Shown here piece after piece: positions 46,765 through 58,800 of a stretch of DNA of 64,000 bases (its first letter is position 1; the number at the start of each line of letters is the position of its first letter). The notes beneath the pieces are model-generated. The model made no database searches. It was given only the letters and a program-made list of their open reading frames with translations, and was not told the DNA's origin. Source of the DNA: Pestalotiopsis fici W106-1 (taxonomy: Eukaryota; Ascomycota; Sordariomycetes; Amphisphaeriales; Sporocadaceae); contig NW_006917098.1 of NCBI RefSeq assembly GCF_000516985.1, forward strand, positions 310,001-374,000, written 5' to 3'. Both the position numbers and the translations under genes were made by a program.

Positions 46765-48669
46765 TTACAAGATGGAAACCTTCAGCCGCGGCCCTGGTCC
46801 ATCCTTGTAAGAACGCGTGAATCCATCATACGACTTCATGTCCAGATCCGTCAAGGTATCGTCTGCTGTGAGATCAAATCTGCTCACAATCATGGCCAAT
46901 GCGAGCGTGAGCTCGGCATTCGCGAGGCTATACATGATAAGAATCCCGTTTTTTCACATTTCTGACGTTAGGGCTGGGCAACACTTACTTGATGCCGAGG
47001 CACTGTCGGGCGCCTTTGGAAAACGTAACCAGATATTTGTCCAGTTGCCTCCCCTCGTCCGAGAGCCACCGTTTGGGGTTGAATGTTTGAGCATCACTTC
47101 CCCATATCGACTCATCAAAGAGAACCATGTAAGCAGATATGCTGACAATGGTCTTGAAAAGCCTTGGTTAGTCATACAGAACGTGATTTCGGACTTATCC
47201 TGAGAACTTACACCTTCGGGAATCACTTTTCCGTCAACCTCGAGGACGCCGGCCTTTGACTGTGGTGATGGCACTACACGTGGCAATCTCCCAGGAACGG
47301 CATTTGCAAAGCGGAGGGCTTCTTTCACGGTAGCGGACTATTTGGGTTTGGGTCAATGCGTGTGATCAGACACTGGAAAGTGTTTTGTCCATATATGACT
47401 TACAAGGTAAGGGAACTGCTCAAGTCGGGTCAAATCAAAGTCCTCTGGTGTCTTGAGGTCGGCGTTTCGGATTTCATGCTTCAGCGCCGCATATACTTCT
47501 GGAATGTGAGTCAACTGATACAGAGCTACAGCAAGAGTGGTTGCCGTAGTGTCGGAGCCTGCTACGAGAATGTCGGTAGCTTCGGCAATCAAGGATGTAT
47601 CATCTAGCTCAGTGAGATCGTCGAACACAACTGCGTGATCGAAAGACTTGCCCGCTGACTTGAGATCCTTGAACTTTTCGACCACGGATTTGATGTTCTG
47701 ATTGCAAAGGTTAGTTTGATTTATCACGTCTTGGAGAAAGGCAAACACAGTCGGGGCCATTACCTCTGTGAGACGAGCGAAATGCACAGCGGGGCCGCCC
47801 AGCCAATTTGTCAAGGCAAGTGGCATATTTCCCATCAATGCGCGAAGCTGTGGAATATACATCATGTCCCATATTGAATGGGCTGCAAGGTCGAGAGCGT
47901 GCAGAAGACTACTTTCAAACGTGCTACCTTTTGCACTGCTTAGTGTGTCCAAAGAACGTCCGAAGGCGATATCCGAGATTATATCCAGCGTCAAGCACCT
48001 AAACACGTGAGCTGGATTCTTTTTTGAGACACATCAAAGATAGATCGAGCGAGACGTACCTGGCAGCATTATAGATGTTTAGTGGTTCCTCACTGTCCGT
48101 CTCGGATCTCTTTGCTAGCAAGTTGCACAGCTTCTCCATTTGCCTGTATAAAACATTTTGCAATTCTCGTTTAGATGTTTTGGAGAAGAATTTACCGAGG
48201 AGCTTTCTTCTTTGACGGTGAAGTGCTCGATCAGTCTCCACAAACACTGAGTGAGGAGTTCCGAAAGCGTCATAAAAATATGGATCTTTTGTGAAAGCGT
48301 GATCTTGAGAGTAAATGGTATGATACAGGGACGAGTCGGATATGTGGACCTCATTAGGACCAACTCGCAGCACTCTCGTATCTTTTGCCAGTCAGCATCA
48401 ATGTGTTTGGCTAACCATTGTTTGTGGTACGCACTGTATCTGCGGTGTAGTTCCTCGAAAACCTGTGGTGCTTGACCAGACTTGCTGATTGAATACAACC
48501 ACCATGTCGAAAGTGCCGCTTGTCGTGGACCTCTGAAACCAGCCAGTGGATGGAGGCATAGCTGGTAGAGTACGCGTGCCACGCAGTATAGACCCGCGAT
48601 GAAAGCTGCGCTTATGAGCAGCTCCCGGCCAGGGGCAGCTTCCGAGAGATTGGCAATATAATATGACAT
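46765..48669 (-). CDS. Cytochrome P450 monooxygenase, microsomal
   Basis: Exons 48669-48435, 48381-48060, 47998-47764, 47697-47404, 47337-47212, 47152-46989 and 46927-46765 give 512 residues from MSYYIANLSE (an upstream in-frame TTG is ignored). An N-terminal membrane anchor (LLISAAFIAGLYCVARVLY) is followed by HPLAGFRGP. The I-helix AGSDTT lies near residue 310, the K-helix EALR near 368, and the heme-binding FSKGARQCLG with Cys about 455. All P450 signature parts are present. The third intron (47763-47698, 66 bases, branch ACTAAC) is in frame and would be retained without a stop. Family role: NADPH-dependent hydroxylation on the ER membrane; VLRVGPNEVHIS is common in fungal secondary-metabolism P450s. 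Substrate unknown. Confidence 0.93.
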
Positions 48670-49248
48670 ATTTTGCAAACGAGGGATGATTCAATTGACA
48701 GCTAGGAGAACTTATAATTTACATCTGCTTGAACGATTGATAGAAAGTCTTGTCCTGTAGAGATGACTTCTCGCGAAATAAATAATCAGGTCGGACTTTT
48801 CATTGTCGTCAATCTGCCGAAGTCTCTCCACCTTCAAGGAATGGTTTGTCATCCGTGATATCCCATTGGTCCTCACACTTGTCTCTACCAACTGAATATA
48901 CAGCACCCGCAAGAGCCATGCGTATGTGGTATTGGGGGCTGGCTTGACTGTGTTGCGCTATACCTGAGGAATGGCAGATGGTGTCGGGATCGGTGGGGAG
49001 CTAGCCGCGGCCCGCCTGCGAGACATCCGCTCTTTTCTGTTCTGCTCGTCATTCCCCGCCGGTGCCGAACACTCCTTGCAGCCTTATAACACCCCACCGG
49101 CTTTGCATGGGTGGTAGGTCATTGGCTATACTCAGATCGGAGAAGGGGTTCTTTGAAAGCACAGCTACAAAGAGCAGAAACCACAGAATGAAGGTCATAA
49201 ATCTGTTCTTTCCCCACTGAATAAAATAATAGGAAAGTCTCAACCCTT
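48670..49248. other. Intergenic region upstream of the P450
   Basis: 579 bases, P450 promoter and regulator 3' end; no gene seen. Confidence 0.5.
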
Positions 49249-52106
49249 TTATTCTGAATCCAAATCCACCATCTCATCGTTTTTGATTCGCGCAAAGGCC
49301 TTGGCCAAACTTTGGCATAAGCCAGACCAGGTCGTCTGCTTCGTAAGGATCTTGACCGCATCACGCAGCACGATGTTGTGGCTATTGGGCCCTTGTAAAC
49401 AGCCTATCCCGGTAATGTACACTTCAGTGTCGTCTCCTGCCAAGATCCACTCTCTCACATCCTCTTTCTTCGCAAGCTTGTCGACCCGAACTGCTGATGT
49501 CTTCGGCCCTACCGGGTTCATGATACTCGACAACCGTGACTGATCCCGATTTTCTTTACCGAACTTTGCGAATAACCAGAGAAAGCATACCGCGACACAC
49601 AAGTTGAGTGTATCGTAGCATGCAAAATGCCGAGCATTACGCAGCTTTGTAAAGATGGTAGTTGCATGCCAGAGACAACGGCGAGCTGTCTTCCTGTCTT
49701 TCTGAAGAATCTTGGCAAGGCAAGACCGCGACTTTTCCATCTCTGCCTTGTCTGTCTGCCATCCGATAGCATGGTATAGCCTTACGAGAGGAACATGTCT
49801 CAAAATTGCCAGAACATGGATCAACAGATCTTGCGTGTGTATTCTACCCAGTTTTGCATATGCTTGTTCGTCAATGACCTTATCCACGATTGAAGAGGTT
49901 TCAAAGGAAACCTGCGGTGAGTTTAGAATGCCATCTCCGTGCACGTCTTCTCTCACATACATTGATTGCAGTCTCCTTGATGATCGCATGTGGTGGCCAC
50001 GCAGTCTATCATCAACATAGAGCTCGAGTGGATATGTTCTCATCGCGAAAGTCATTAGTTGCGACGAATCTTGAGCCAATGCCGACTGAGCATTCGCAAC
50101 AGGTTGGCAGGCTGGTGAGTCTTTGGACTGTAAGCTGATTTGCTCTCATATTACCTTTGTAAGGAACAGCATACGTACCTGAGCTCTGGTTCAAACATTG
50201 CCGCCATTCCATGGCCGTCTGGCACTGCCATAGGCTTTCGTTACAGGGCAGATCTTGGACCAAATCCGCAAGATTGAACAATGGTGGTTGGTCAAGGAAC
50301 ACGTACTCAAGACACTCCAACGCTGTTTGTATGAGTTACTAGTAGAAGACCAACGTTCGTTCTCCAAGCTTACCGTGAACACAATGAATAAGGCGAGCCT
50401 TTTCTTCCGACAATAGCCAGGCGCGCCAGTCTTCATTTCTTTCGCGGTCAGTTTTATCATGACTCCGTTGATTTAGGTCGTCATGATGAGCTCTATTCTT
50501 CAAGGCGTCAACGAGCATACTTCTTTCCCACTGCAACATAACGTGGAATGATTTGCTTCCTGAGAAGAAAAGTAGAACATGGCGTAGAAAAAGACTTTGT
50601 ACAAAGGCAGTGTCCACTCCCTTGTTTTGTATTGCCTAAAGCTCGTGTAAGTAGAATATCAAGATAGTCTCCGTGGAACAGAATTAAAAGCAAATTATGA
50701 CGGGAAAAGGTAATAAAAAATGCATATAGCGAAACGAGTCCATCACATACATGATCTCGGAGAGCCCGACTCAACAGGTCCTGAAGCACCAAACCATACT
50801 CTTTAGCAGCTGGTATTGCTGAGTACTGGCTTCCAATGGCTGCAACAGCCACTAGAACAACCCAATGCAGGCCAGTTCCTCTCAGTTTTGTGTGATGTAA
50901 AAATGGAAACTTTGGATCGAAATATTCTAAATAAAGTTCCACAAATGCATGAAGAACGTCTGTGCTAATAAATGGAGATGCTTCGCAACCTCGTTGCTGC
51001 GTGTAAAATATATGTAAAGGTTCAATGTGATAATCTGAGATCATGGCAACATGTCCAAACATTTCAGCCTGGGTAGCTTGGACAAGATCTGGTGGCGGTG
51101 GAGGGAATTCGAGGCAAGGAAGATGTTTACGTGGCGAAAGTGTAAGCGGATCGAATGGGCATTCTGAGAGGGACGTAGCATGATTAGCATCTCGAGATGC
51201 ACCCATAATACTCATTTGGCTTTCATTGATTGGGTGGCTCGAAGAAGGCGTATTTCCAGGAAGTTGATGCGGCTGGCCATCGCATGTGACTGCCTCAGCA
51301 TGAAACAGGTCCAGTGGTGGGCATTGGTAGACCGTATTTGCTGACAAGAAGGCAAATCCTGATCTTCCAGCGTCGACAAAGTCCAGGAATGTAGGTTCGT
51401 GTAGGTCCAATACGGAGGGCAAGCTGCTTATGGCCGACCCGTTGTCTATGTTCCAGGATTCGTGGGACATTGGCGGTGTCAACTCTGTCGGGTTTCCTAT
51501 CACGAGTGGTTGATTCATCTCTGCAGGACGATACCACGACGCCTGTGGAGAAAAGTCTGGGTGCGTAGCAGTTTCGGTGCTAATCGCTGTATGTTGTTCC
51601 ACATCAGAATAATTTTGCGTTGCTTGGGAACCTGGTTAATACCGAATAATTAAAGCAAGTCTTAGTTGTCCTACCAGAATCGACATCCCCTACGTCAGTT
51701 GATTGCAGGGCTTGTACTCCTTCTTCATTCAAAATCCTGTCTGGGCGGTACTCGCAAAGACTGTTTTGCCGCATGCATCGACGACAGGGACGACCGCCTT
51801 CGCATCGTTGTTTAAGTCTGGCACAGCGGATGCATGCTTGTGCAGCACGCCTGTTGTTTTCTGACAAGTCGCCCTGAGAATGATGATTGGTCCAGTGGCG
51901 CAATAGTGAGTCTCTGACGGTTCATTAGACAAGAAGTACTACAGGGATAGCAAGCTCGTCTACCTTCGTGGAAACGCTCGATTGCAGATGTCACAGCGAA
52001 ATGGTTTGAGCCCAGAATGCCGGAGGGCATGACGGTCACGGTGCTCCTTGCGCAGAAACGTCTCGCCGCACTGCTCACAAGCAATGAGACCAGTGGAAGG
52101 TGACAT
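49249..52106 (-). CDS. Hybrid transcription factor: two C2H2 zinc fingers plus a Zn2Cys6 cluster
   Basis: Exons 52106-51964, 51913-51675, 51631-50751, 50635-50374, 50322-50179 and 50120-49249 give 846 residues. Finger 1: Cys10, Cys13, His26, His30. Finger 2: Cys38, Cys41, His54, His58, split by intron 1. A Zn2Cys6 cluster follows at once (Cys75, 78, 85, 91, 94, 101; CIRCARLKQRC). A Ser/Thr/Pro-rich region (about 115-240) leads to a fungal-specific regulatory domain (FVELYLEYFDPKFPFLHHTK, then LALVAVAAIGSQYS-like, QDLPCNESLWQC). Exon 6 starts after AAAG at 50121-50124, since the earlier CAG breaks the frame. This three-part type of regulator is known in ascomycetes. It lies between an SDR and a P450, both on the same strand, and may control them. 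Confidence 0.92.
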
Positions 52107-53120
52107 GATGAAAGGATCTGGTTGTGCCAAGGTTCGACTCGCAAATCAACCCATTGTGGATCGCAGGGCTGCAACCCAAAGCAGACTGATTGTAAAATGC
52201 CCAGGCGGTAGCACGACCAGCATTCACTGGAGTCGACGGAGAAGACGCTGTTGATGAAGTTGGTTAGAAGACATTGACTGAGCAAGCTGTAGTGACGGGA
52301 GAGGCGCACAAAAGCCGAACCAAGGGACGCTGTAATCAAGCAACTAATTTAGCTCCCCACCGCATCCGACACGCAATTATACAGGGGTCCTCACCCCTCG
52401 GCCCCTCGGCCTCTCAGGCTACATACGGCGGCATCTAGCCTAACAAGCGCTCTAAGGAGATTGTAGGCACCTAAATCAATCCATCTGGCAAGTCACCACA
52501 GCGACTATTATATTATCATGTCTGTCTGGACAATCAATGTCACTTTTTGGTGGACAATTTTGCGCCCAGATAAGTCCAGCCCCGCGTTGGGTTCAAATAT
52601 AGTATTCTTTGTCCCACTTGTCCCACACTACTTTGATCCTATCATGACATGTTGACCAAGTCCAGGTCAGTGGCACATCCAAAATCAACTGCTTTACGGC
52701 CAAGCAGCTTGCATGGACGTGCGATGGATTAGAAAGCTTTACAGGAAGCACATGAGGACAAGCGCTATGGTATGAAAGCTGACTCATGGATTGTATGCCG
52801 TGGCAGTATTAATTTGTCGTCACTGAGAATACGGAAGTATAGTCGATATCGGTATGAGTTTGATAAAGCCGAATAAATATTGCCTGTACTTCCTGTCTTG
52901 CCCATCACGAAGAGACACGCCACAGTCTTTGTTGCTTACAAATCTAGTATGCTCTGGAAATTATGAACGAGTTCGGCTTTTCTTCTGAAAGATCAATAAC
53001 ACATCTATACGGGCAATTATCATGACGACTTTCAAGAAAATTTATTTTTAACGCTGCAAAACTGTCTCTAGTAACAATTTCACAACAACTGGAATGGTGC
53101 AGTTACTTGGCTCTATTCTC
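52107..53120. other. Intergenic region upstream of the hybrid regulator
   Basis: About 1 kb. CCCCTCGGCCCCTCGGCC near 52385-52410 is a small tandem GC block. No gene seen. Confidence 0.45.
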
Positions 53121-54131
53121 TCAAACCCAACCAACAAGGTTCATGGTATACATGTCCGCATCGCCGGCAATTTCGTCTTTCTTCTGCAACATTTCCTCCG
53201 CATCCCAATTGGCCATGACAAGTTTGCCATTCAGAAACTTGGCCTCGTCGCTTACCAGCCAATTGAAAAAGTCGCCACTCAGCTCAACTATTCATGTCAA
53301 GTCAGTCACACATATCCAATCGACAATCTCTATTCTTGAACACTGGAGAGATCAAGATAACTTTAGGCAGATTGTTCACGTACCATCATCCCAGGGAAAG
53401 CCCGCAGTGGAGGGCGCAAACTTGAAGCTCATGGTCGATCTAATGAGGCCAGGGTGGAATTGCACAACGCGGACACCATTGCCCAGCTCGGCCATCTCGT
53501 GGCGGAAAATCTCAAACACCTTGGTGGCGCCAGCCTTGGAACCGCGGTAGCTAGAAAAGTTCGGCATATAAGGGCCGTGGATGGCCGAGGTGCTGGTGTG
53601 GACGACGACGCCGCCAGGTTGCGCGTGCGGCACCCACGCCCGCAGCAGGTTGAAGTTGCCCCGGATGTTGACCTCGAAACCGCGCCACCAGTCGTCCGCG
53701 TCGGATCCAATGACGGTGTTGAGGTCCGACATGTAGCCTGCGTTGGCGCCCAGGATGTCAATCTTGGACCCTGTGCTGTCGACAAATGACTGCAGTGCCG
53801 AGGCGATCCCGTCGGCGTCTACGAGGTCCACAGTGTAGAGGAAGACCCGTGTATCTTGGGATATCTTTTCAACGACTTCCTTGGTTGCAAGGAGCGTTGC
53901 TTCGGTACGCCCAACAAGACCAAGAGCAGAGATGCCGGACTTTGCGAGGGAAAGGGCAATTGAATTTCCGATGCCTCCCTTTCCGGCGCCGGTAATGATG
54001 GCCGTCTTTCCCCTTGTAGACAGTCCAGGTCGATTGGGACTGATGAAGGGGTACGATTTTGTGTGATAGACAGCAGTTGTACTTTTGAAGTATTTTGCAA
54101 GCTCTGCTTCGGAAAAGCTTGGTTCGGACAT
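53121..54131 (-). CDS. Short-chain dehydrogenase/reductase
   Basis: Exons 54131-53384 and 53287-53121 give 304 residues. Rossmann motif TGAGKGGIGNSIAL, with LGLVGRTEATL after strand 2 (Arg suggests NADPH), NAGYMSD in place of the usual NNAG, and the catalytic Ser in VVHTSTSAIHG with Tyr-X3-Lys in YRGSKAGATK. The second exon supplies FFNWLVSDEAKFLNGKLVMA and NWDAEEM, typical of fungal SDRs with an extended C-terminus. No signal peptide. Substrate unknown. Divergent from the bZIP-like gene (557 bases between starts) and upstream of the hybrid regulator on the same strand. Confidence 0.92.
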
Positions 54132-54688
54132 TTTTGGATGGATCAGGTAGTTGAGCTGAGCTGCTTTTAAGTCGTATTATTCGCAATTAAATGATTTGGT
54201 TGCATCCAAGATTTTTCACAAATATCTGAGGAGCGTCTGTCGCTTTTTATCTACAAGTGGCCATGCAATCTCCCATCAGAGACGTTCAAGGAGCGATCCA
54301 GTCATGTTTACATTTGTCAGCTGTAGGAGCAGACGAGATTGGTAAGATTCATTGTTCGAAACGGTTACTACTTCTTTGTTATTGAAGTTGTTCCGACTTT
54401 GGGAAATTTCTTTTGTGTATTTTGCAGTCCGGCTCCGGAATATTTGGTGTTGTTGGTGATGAGATACGTGATGTTACGTGATCGGACGGATTCAAGGCCG
54501 GCCAACAGGTATCCACTCGGCGTTCCAACGGGCTCAGGCGGCGCAGCAGCGGCCGAGATAGAAGCTGACAAATGAATGCCCACAGTATTTACTGAGCGTG
54601 TTCCCCCGTGTCACGTAACTGTACGTTTGCTCGGGGCATCTTTTCGAAACGGTACAATAATTGCTTCCTCCCAGACTACAGACTCGCA
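54132..54688. other. Divergent promoter region (SDR / bZIP-like gene)
   Basis: 557 bases between two divergent starts. Contains TTACGTGAT near 54473-54481 and GTCACGTAAC near 54609-54618, both with ACGT cores of the kind bZIP proteins bind. No gene seen. Confidence 0.55.
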
Positions 54689-55886
54689 ATGGATGCTGAA
54701 CAGGAGCTCAAGGTGAGTTCATGTTCCCAACCCCCTTTATCCATCCCCCTGCATAAATATTTAGTGCATAGCCCCCTTCCCGGGCCCCGGCCACCCCATA
54801 ATCGTGTATGCGGAGAATTGGAGCTGACTGGGTCCCTCCGTCCCCATTCAACAGCGGCGCCGCGAAAGGGGCAGATCGGCCCAGGCCGCCTTCCGTAAGA
54901 GACAGGCCCTGGCCGTCCAGGAGATGCAACAGGAGAACAAGCGACTTAGGGAAGCCCTAGAGTCCGTCGTCAAGATTGCACGGCATGACGACCGCCGTGA
55001 TCTTGTATCGGTGATTAGGCAGGGAGCCGAGGCGGCTGGGATTGATGTTGAACATCTCCCGGCGCCAGGTTCAGAATATGTGCTGCAACCGAACGACAAT
55101 TTGGGATCCTGTGGGGCGCGTGGTCAATCTGAGACTTCGGCAAGCAATGTGTCTTTAAGCAGCGAGCCATCGCGTCCGGAAGTGGATACTTCCAAAGAGG
55201 CAGATCTCGCCGTTACTCGTGCCTCACAACCGGCGTTCAAGGCGACGAGATGCATGATGTGGCTGAACCCAATGCGGTACATGCGCCTTGACAAACCGCC
55301 TGAGGATATCGTGCCATACATAGGTGACGCGGCGAACACGCTGGCCGGCCATCTGTTCTGGGCCGTCATGGAGCACGCCCGGTCTGATTGCCACCACGAG
55401 CACCACGCGCTCAGCCGCCAAGAGCTTTCGACCAGCCAGAACCCGTGCATCCAGCGCATGATGCGGCACTCGATCGCCATGCAATCCATCAGCCACGGCT
55501 TGATCAAGGCCATGGTTGAGGCGCGGCTCGAGTACCGCCACCTGGGCTACATTAGCGCCGAGTATGCGGGTGCCGCCGACCCGGACACGGTCCGGAGCTT
55601 GCGGCGCAGCGTAGCAGCAGAGTTTGGTAGTCGTGGCCAAGACGAGAGTGTCTGGGTTGATGCCATTGGCGTCGAGTCCCGCGTCCGCTCGCTCCTTGGC
55701 CCTGATTATTTTGCCACGCTGGAGAGGGCGGCGCGGAGCCCGGAGAGCGCCAAGGCGCATATATCGTTGTCGTGGGCTTTGGACCGGCTAATAGGGAGTT
55801 TTATATGCTTCGGGGATGGCCCTAGATGGAATGTACTTGAAGTGGACGATATATTCTCTTCTTGGCTATCCCACGTAGAATGTTGA
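54689..55886 (+). CDS. bZIP-like transcription factor (fungal, DUF3425-like C-terminus)
   Basis: Exons 54689-54712 and 54855-55886 give 351 residues. The tiny first exon (MDAEQELK) runs into the basic region RRRERGRSAQAAFRKRQ (residues 9-25), followed by a short, weak coiled-coil (MQQENKRLREALESVV). The rest is a C-terminal domain with TRCMMWLNPMRYMRLDKPPE, HGLIKAMVEARLEYRHLGYI and LSWALDRLIGSFICFGDGPR, as in fungal bZIP proteins with a long regulatory tail. The usual Asn of the basic region (NxxAxxxR) reads Gly-Arg-Ser here, so DNA binding may differ. Nuclear. Divergent from the SDR, whose shared upstream region has two ACGT-core sites. Confidence 0.83.
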
Positions 55887-58800
55887 TACTAGATTATGAG
55901 AATGAGCCGCCGAAAGTATACATACGCACATTACCACGAACGTCATGATTGCCTCAACCATCATCCTGCTCCCAGCCTTTCTACACTTTAGATATGATCA
56001 TAGTTGAGGCTAATTGATTCGATGATTGATGACGGAGTAAATGTTTATTAGTTTCATGTATAGTATCTTGACATAATAAATAGCAAAAGTCTCCGCACAA
56101 AGTCCAATTTCTATACTCTCTTCTTCTGTTTCGATCTCCTTTTTCTATTTCTATATTCTTTTCCTGCTGTTTTTTTCGGTTCTTTTTCGTAGTTCCTTTT
56201 TTTTTTTTTTTTTTTTTTTTTTTGTCATTGTAGAATATTATTGCTGTTTCTCTCTAGTATTTCACTTTTACTTTATGGAAACTACCAGGGCAAATCCTGG
56301 CAAATTCATGATATGAGCTAAATACACAGACAATTTGCATCCGTTTCATAGCATGTCAGTAGATACCATGCCATGGACTCGATATCGATCACTTTTCTTC
56401 TCATTTTAGCGCAGAATCATTCTCATCACTGTCGTTGGAGACATCACGCCCGCTGGCCAACTGTCCATCATTTTCACCGCAAATGATACTGCCAAGAAGT
56501 CTTCCTCAGCCACGGGTGTTGTTGTAGCACGGAAAGAATTTCGCAATATCAGAATGGCCAATCACACATAATACCTTGGACTTCTGCCCTTTCTCGAAGT
56601 AGCTGTCTTGTTCAGTTTTCTACGCTATTGCGATTTTCATCGTCCACGTGATCTTCTATCCATTTCTCTGCGTCTGCAGACGCTCGCCGTCGGAACATTC
56701 GGAATAATTAACTGAAGCTATCTTCATATCACAAATCATTGTTCTGGCCTTGACAAGACATGTGCGACAGCTGATTCACGTTTATTACTAACAAGTCAAG
56801 TAATGGCCTGGGGACCCACGGTGGGCAGAACCATGTTTCGTTTCGTTTCAGCCGCTCGGCTTTAGTAGTGCTTACTAGCAAGCGCACAATCATTAAGCTT
56901 ATCAACTTCGGAGCCTTGTGCCCATCGCGTCCGAGGAGAGGGGCCGAGTAGGGCGAGACGGACGAGAGCCTCCGGGTCTTCATGACCACAGTATGCGTTC
57001 TTGTCAGGATGTTGGTCCTGTCAAGTTCTGACAGCCATTTCCTTTATTCATGGTTTCCTTAAAGATGCCGAGTAGTCAGTTTTTCCTGGCTTAGTTTGGC
57101 AAGCTGGTGAGCATAGCACCACCACATTTGGTAAGGGCTATGATAGAGGCACCTAGTGGGCATAGTCCGGACAATGCTGGGGAGGTCCATTATATCTAAT
57201 TGGTTCCCGTTCTTTGCTGCCTGACTCACTACAATGGCACGACTTCTGATATAAGGTTTTATCGTGGCTTTCGAAGAGGGAAGGGGGGTTTTGGCAAGGA
57301 TACTGCACCGCCTCTACAATACAAAAGTACCGCCTCACTGGGCAATGCGAGATGCAAAATAGCGAAATAGCATAAGATATAGTATTGAGGCCATGAGCAA
57401 CGTGCCAAACGGTAAATAGACTGTCGAGTGGCAGCTGGAGTCCTCGGACACCGAGTAAGACCACTCAGGCTGAGTGTTAATCTGAAGAGCATTACGTAGT
57501 GCAACTTGCAGGGCTCCCCAGCCAGCCAGCGTCTATTGTGAATCCCCGAAAAGATTGATGCGGAGTCAATGTGAATGCCGAGATAGCGACTGGGCACTTT
57601 CAAACTCTGTGTCCACCGAGAGGTCACAAGGCTGATATCTATCTACAGTAGAGTTTGAGCCCAGCCCTCGGATGTAGGCACCCTGGCGCTGCAAAGTACT
57701 GCAAGCGTGTCGTGGGGTACATTCGAATTTGGGCCAGCTAAGAGAACCGCTGAGAGAGCTCTAGTCGTGGAGACAGTCGCAGCAATCCATTGTATGAGCT
57801 GATCACTTGGAGGAGTCGGAGACAATATAGACTACTTGGTCTATATTGGCACACTATATCTCTGAACTGTAGAGATGCAACAGCTAGATGCGAGCGCGAG
57901 TTGTGGGCACTCTGCCGAAACAGCCGGTGCGAAACCGACTGGTCGTTGTTGGGTGAAGCACTAGGACCCTGAAAACCACACTCACGATTGGCGAGTCTGC
58001 AATTGTAGCAACAAGACATGGGAAAGCTTTGACCAAGCAAGCCTATTCGTAGTAGAACGTAGTGCGCACATGGCTCGGAATATATCTGGAAGTAGGGACA
58101 CGACGGGGTTTCGGAGAGCTTGCTCAAGGTTTCCTAGTATCTATATGACTCGCGAGACATGTGTCCGCTCCGAAACACCGTTGGTTGACAGCCGGACTAG
58201 CGAACAACGCGAGGAGGCGGGGAACTCGGAGGGCTCCTCGAGAGGCAGTGCCTAGTCGAAGGATCGCCAGGAACCAAGAAGCAGCGCAGCTTTTAGTGCA
58301 TAGTCAGACCATAATCCTTTTGCAAGCACACAGGTTGAGAGGGGCAACCAGCATCCATCCACCATTCGCTTTGTCAGCGGGTAGTGTTTCCTGTAGCGGA
58401 ATTAAGTTTGCGCGCTGGCAGTGAGTCAATGGTCATGAGTTCAGTCCGGCGACACCGGCTATCGTCTAAGCAGAGGTGCGGAATGTAGACCGTTCAGTAT
58501 CTTGGGCGGCAGTTAGTAGAATCTGTCTATGATTCCTCCAGAGTCCATCAATAGCGGGTACAATGCCAACGACAGATCGACGAGTGTGAACTTTGAAGGC
58601 CCCTACGATAGGGGACCTGTGGCCCCATGTCCAAACCAGGATATCAGGAGGAGACCTGGCTTCCCTGGACGACATTGAGCTATGGGCCAGCCAAGCAGAG
58701 ATTATGGTTCTTCATTTCAAAAAGCGCTGGGCGTTGGTCTGCCAATTGCGTTGCAACCATCCGGTGAGCCACTGTGAGCCTCGCAACCTCCTTGCCAAAT

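Noticed and set aside
49885..49960. Possible extra intron (GGTGAGTTT near 49915) in the hybrid regulator
   Set aside because: This motif is on the plus strand, opposite the gene; the last exon is open throughout.
55224..55760. 178-codon minus-strand frame
   Set aside because: Antisense shadow of the bZIP-like gene; no features of its own.
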